Source of the DNA: a bacterium
Lineage (GTDB): Bacteria; Ratteibacteria; UBA8468; B48-G9; JAFGKM01
DNA: 49,487 nucleotides
Assembly: GCA_035370465.1 (NCBI GenBank)
Contig: DAOOVW010000007.1
Location: forward strand, 1-49,487
Direction: 5' to 3'
Shown here: piece after piece, positions 49,461-49,487 of the stretch
Layout: each line of letters opens with the position of its first letter
Numbering within the stretch: position 1 is the first letter of the stretch
Notes under the pieces: generated by a model
The model's database searches: none
What the model saw: the letters and a program-made list of their open reading frames with translations, nothing else
What the model was told of the DNA's origin: nothing
Position numbers and translations under genes: made by a program

Positions 49461-49487
49461 ATAAAACCTCTGCATATTACAATTGGT
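49461..49487 (+). CDS. Possible start of another gene (edge fragment)
   Basis: The last 27 bases read IKPLHITIG in one open frame, 8 nt after an AAGGA site at 49448-49452. Several enzyme families, PdxA for one, begin with a similar K-P-x-x-x-I-T-x-G stretch. No ATG, GTG or TTG precedes it in frame, so an AUA start or a chance frame must be considered. The window ends too soon to decide. Confidence 0.25.

Noticed and set aside
1..49487. CRISPR arrays, prophage, transposase genes or rRNA genes
   Set aside because: No regularly spaced repeats, integrase/transposase motifs or rRNA sequence were seen; only short spacer repeats occur.

Overview
The window is a stretch of an AT-rich bacterial chromosome (roughly one third G+C or less by eye). 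It is almost entirely coding, nearly all on the + strand, and dominated by one very long translation and transcription gene cluster. Bacterial signatures are Shine-Dalgarno sites, formyl-type translation genes (infA, map, fusA, tuf, gatB) and an alpha-beta-beta'-omega RNA polymerase. ATG starts dominate, with a few TTG starts (rplA, rplB, rpsN, rpsE). The fused rpoB-rpoC gene, the cysteine-rich insertion in EF-Tu and the zinc-type ribosomal proteins (S4, S14, L24, L33, L36) do not match the usual model phyla. I infer an uncultured anaerobic-type lineage, perhaps near Omnitrophota/Ratteibacteria, but the sequence alone does not prove this.

Layout. 1-307: 5' part of a minus-strand aroE, cut by the window edge. 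378-1784: tRNA-Gly, a repeat-bearing spacer, a HAD-IIA phosphatase and tRNA-Thr. 1808-3175: first tuf and rpmG. 3192-5284: promoters, tRNA-Trp, secE-nusG-rplK-rplA. 5457-18195: rplJ-rplL-rpoBC(fused)-rpsL-rpsG-fusA-second tuf. 18256-32892: the S10, spc and alpha ribosomal operons joined end to end (rpsJ to rplQ), including secY, adk, map, infA, rpoA and rpoZ; rpmD (L30) is absent. 32972-36028: a PilT-type ATPase, a CPBP membrane protease and purD. 36044-41826: a mannitol-1-phosphate-dehydrogenase-like protein, a zinc polyol/alcohol dehydrogenase and the E1alpha, E1beta and E2 genes of a 2-oxoacid dehydrogenase complex. 42060-49429: cysE, a LysM-NlpC/P60 cell-wall hydrolase, a mutarotase-like protein, gatB, ctpA, a YibQ-type divergent polysaccharide deacetylase and tsaD. 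The last 27 bases may open another gene.

How it works together. The first 33 kb makes the ribosome, elongation factors, RNA polymerase core and Sec channel, and most genes overlap by 1-14 nt, implying translational coupling. Promoter-like sites lie before tRNA-Gly, tRNA-Thr/tuf, tRNA-Trp/secE and rpsJ. The downstream part is a metabolic module (polyol oxidation and acyl-CoA formation) followed by cell-envelope and tRNA-modification genes.

Most notable: RNA polymerase beta and beta' are one 2519-residue polypeptide with no plausible separate start for beta'. Two EF-Tu genes 15 kb apart are identical from the Shine-Dalgarno site to the stop codon. Their codon choice (AAG, GAG, GGG, ATA, GTA) is opposite to every neighbour and switches back abruptly in the last 26 codons. 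The polymerase and S12 carry natural substitutions at classic rifampicin and streptomycin sites. Two types of intergenic palindromic repeat element occur in the spacers.
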